From an uncultured Oscillospiraceae bacterium (GTDB lineage Bacteria > Bacillota > Clostridia > Oscillospirales > Oscillospiraceae): a DNA stretch of 6,503 nucleotides. Positions within the stretch are counted from its first letter, which is position 1, and each line of letters starts with the position of its first letter. The notes under the pieces were generated by a model. The model saw only the letters and a list, made by a program, of their open reading frames with translations. It was not told the DNA's origin and made no database searches. The position numbers and the translations under genes were made by a program. The DNA lies in assembly GCA_900758315.1 (NCBI GenBank), contig CAAERF010000097.1, forward strand, positions 1 to 6,503, read 5' to 3'. Of the stretch, positions 6,105 through 6,503 are shown piece by piece.

Positions 6105-6503
6105 TTACAACCCCATCATTTCATGGATAATTCGGTCAGAGCCTTTTATTAGCCCCACAAGTACGAGCATATTGAAAACTGTTTCCGCAAGATAACTCCA
6201 CACAATAGTGGTCGCCTCGCCGCTGGCTACTGTTGGCGTACTGACAAATGCTGAGTAAATCACGCAGGCCAGTACAATGACCGCACCCTCTAAGCACACG
6301 CCGACATAACTTTTCAAAAACGATATGCCCACGGATTGTGTGCTTTCCCCCGCAAAAGCCGCCAGCGGCAGCGGAGCCAGCGCTGTGTACATATACAAAC
6401 GGAAGAAGCGGCCATACACGGTAAGGATCATTACAAAGGAAAGCACCGTAATGAACAAGCTGCCGAGAATCGTTACGAGCCATAGCGGTATGCTGGCGAG
6501 AAA
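6105..6503 (-). CDS. VirB6/TrbL-like polytopic conjugation protein, N-terminal part outside window
   Basis: 132 C-terminal residues are visible; the frame is open to the window edge (its first visible residues are FLASIPLWLVTILGSLF). Hydrophobic segments lie at about 3-28, 66-88 and 100-118 of the visible part. The stretch ALAPLPLAAFAGE followed by SVGISFLKSYVGVCLEG is typical of the VirB6/TrbL-like (CD1112-type) proteins of Tn1549-like elements, where a conserved loop with an F-A-G-E motif precedes a Lys-containing helix. The role is a membrane channel component through which DNA or protein substrate passes. It is immediately followed by PrgI and VirB4, the standard order of this secretion module. 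A TTG at 6458 could be mistaken for a start, but the homology and the open frame run past it. Stop is TAA at 6105-6107. Confidence 0.9.
   Translation of the reverse strand, partial: FLASIPLWLVTILGSLFITVLSFVMILTVYGRFFRLYMYTALAPLPLAAFAGESTQSVGISFLKSYVGVCLEGAVIVLACVIYSAFVSTPTVASGEATTIVWSYLAETVFNMLVLVGLIKGSDRIIHEMMGL

Overview
The window looks like part of an integrative and conjugative element of a low-GC-lineage Gram-positive gut bacterium, most likely a Clostridia/Oscillospiraceae type. The basis is the gene set and order: a VirB6/TrbL-like membrane protein, a PrgI-family protein, a VirB4-like ATPase, and a CD1108-type membrane-anchored M23 peptidase, as in the Tn1549/CTn family. I infer the taxon from element type and general protein style only; there is no rRNA or housekeeping gene in the window.

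Right and centre, minus strand (6503 down to 1103): one tightly packed conjugation operon. In transcription order it holds the C-terminal part of a polytopic VirB6/TrbL-like protein (cut by the window edge), a PrgI-family two-helix protein starting 1 base later, and a 778-residue VirB4-like ATPase whose TTG start overlaps the PrgI gene. Next come a DUF3846 protein starting 4 bases after VirB4, a 45-residue protein with a strong AGGAGG site, and a 560-residue M23 metallopeptidase whose start lies inside the 45-residue gene. VirB6, PrgI and VirB4 are expected to form the inner-membrane channel and motor of a type IV secretion system. The M23 enzyme would open the cell wall for the channel. DUF3846 and the 45-residue protein have no assigned function.

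Left, plus strand (1 to 960): the 3' part of a collagen-like surface protein gene, converging on the operon. It has 36-residue repeats with a GENGNWWIG motif, a WYVSYDNGQNW segment, 45 uninterrupted Gly-X-Y triplets built from an 18-residue repeat, and a small non-collagenous end domain. The reading frame stops at a TGA (958-960) in the middle of what looks like a C-terminal membrane anchor. Reading through that one codon gives 20 more residues that complete a hydrophobic helix and a basic tail before a second TGA at 1021-1023. A strong hairpin (1043-1085) between the two convergent units probably terminates both.

The most notable observations are the apparent single-codon loss of the collagen-like protein's membrane anchor, the placement of a collagen-like gene against the end of the conjugation operon, and the two small unassigned genes embedded in that operon. 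I do not see a clearly new defence or RNA system here.
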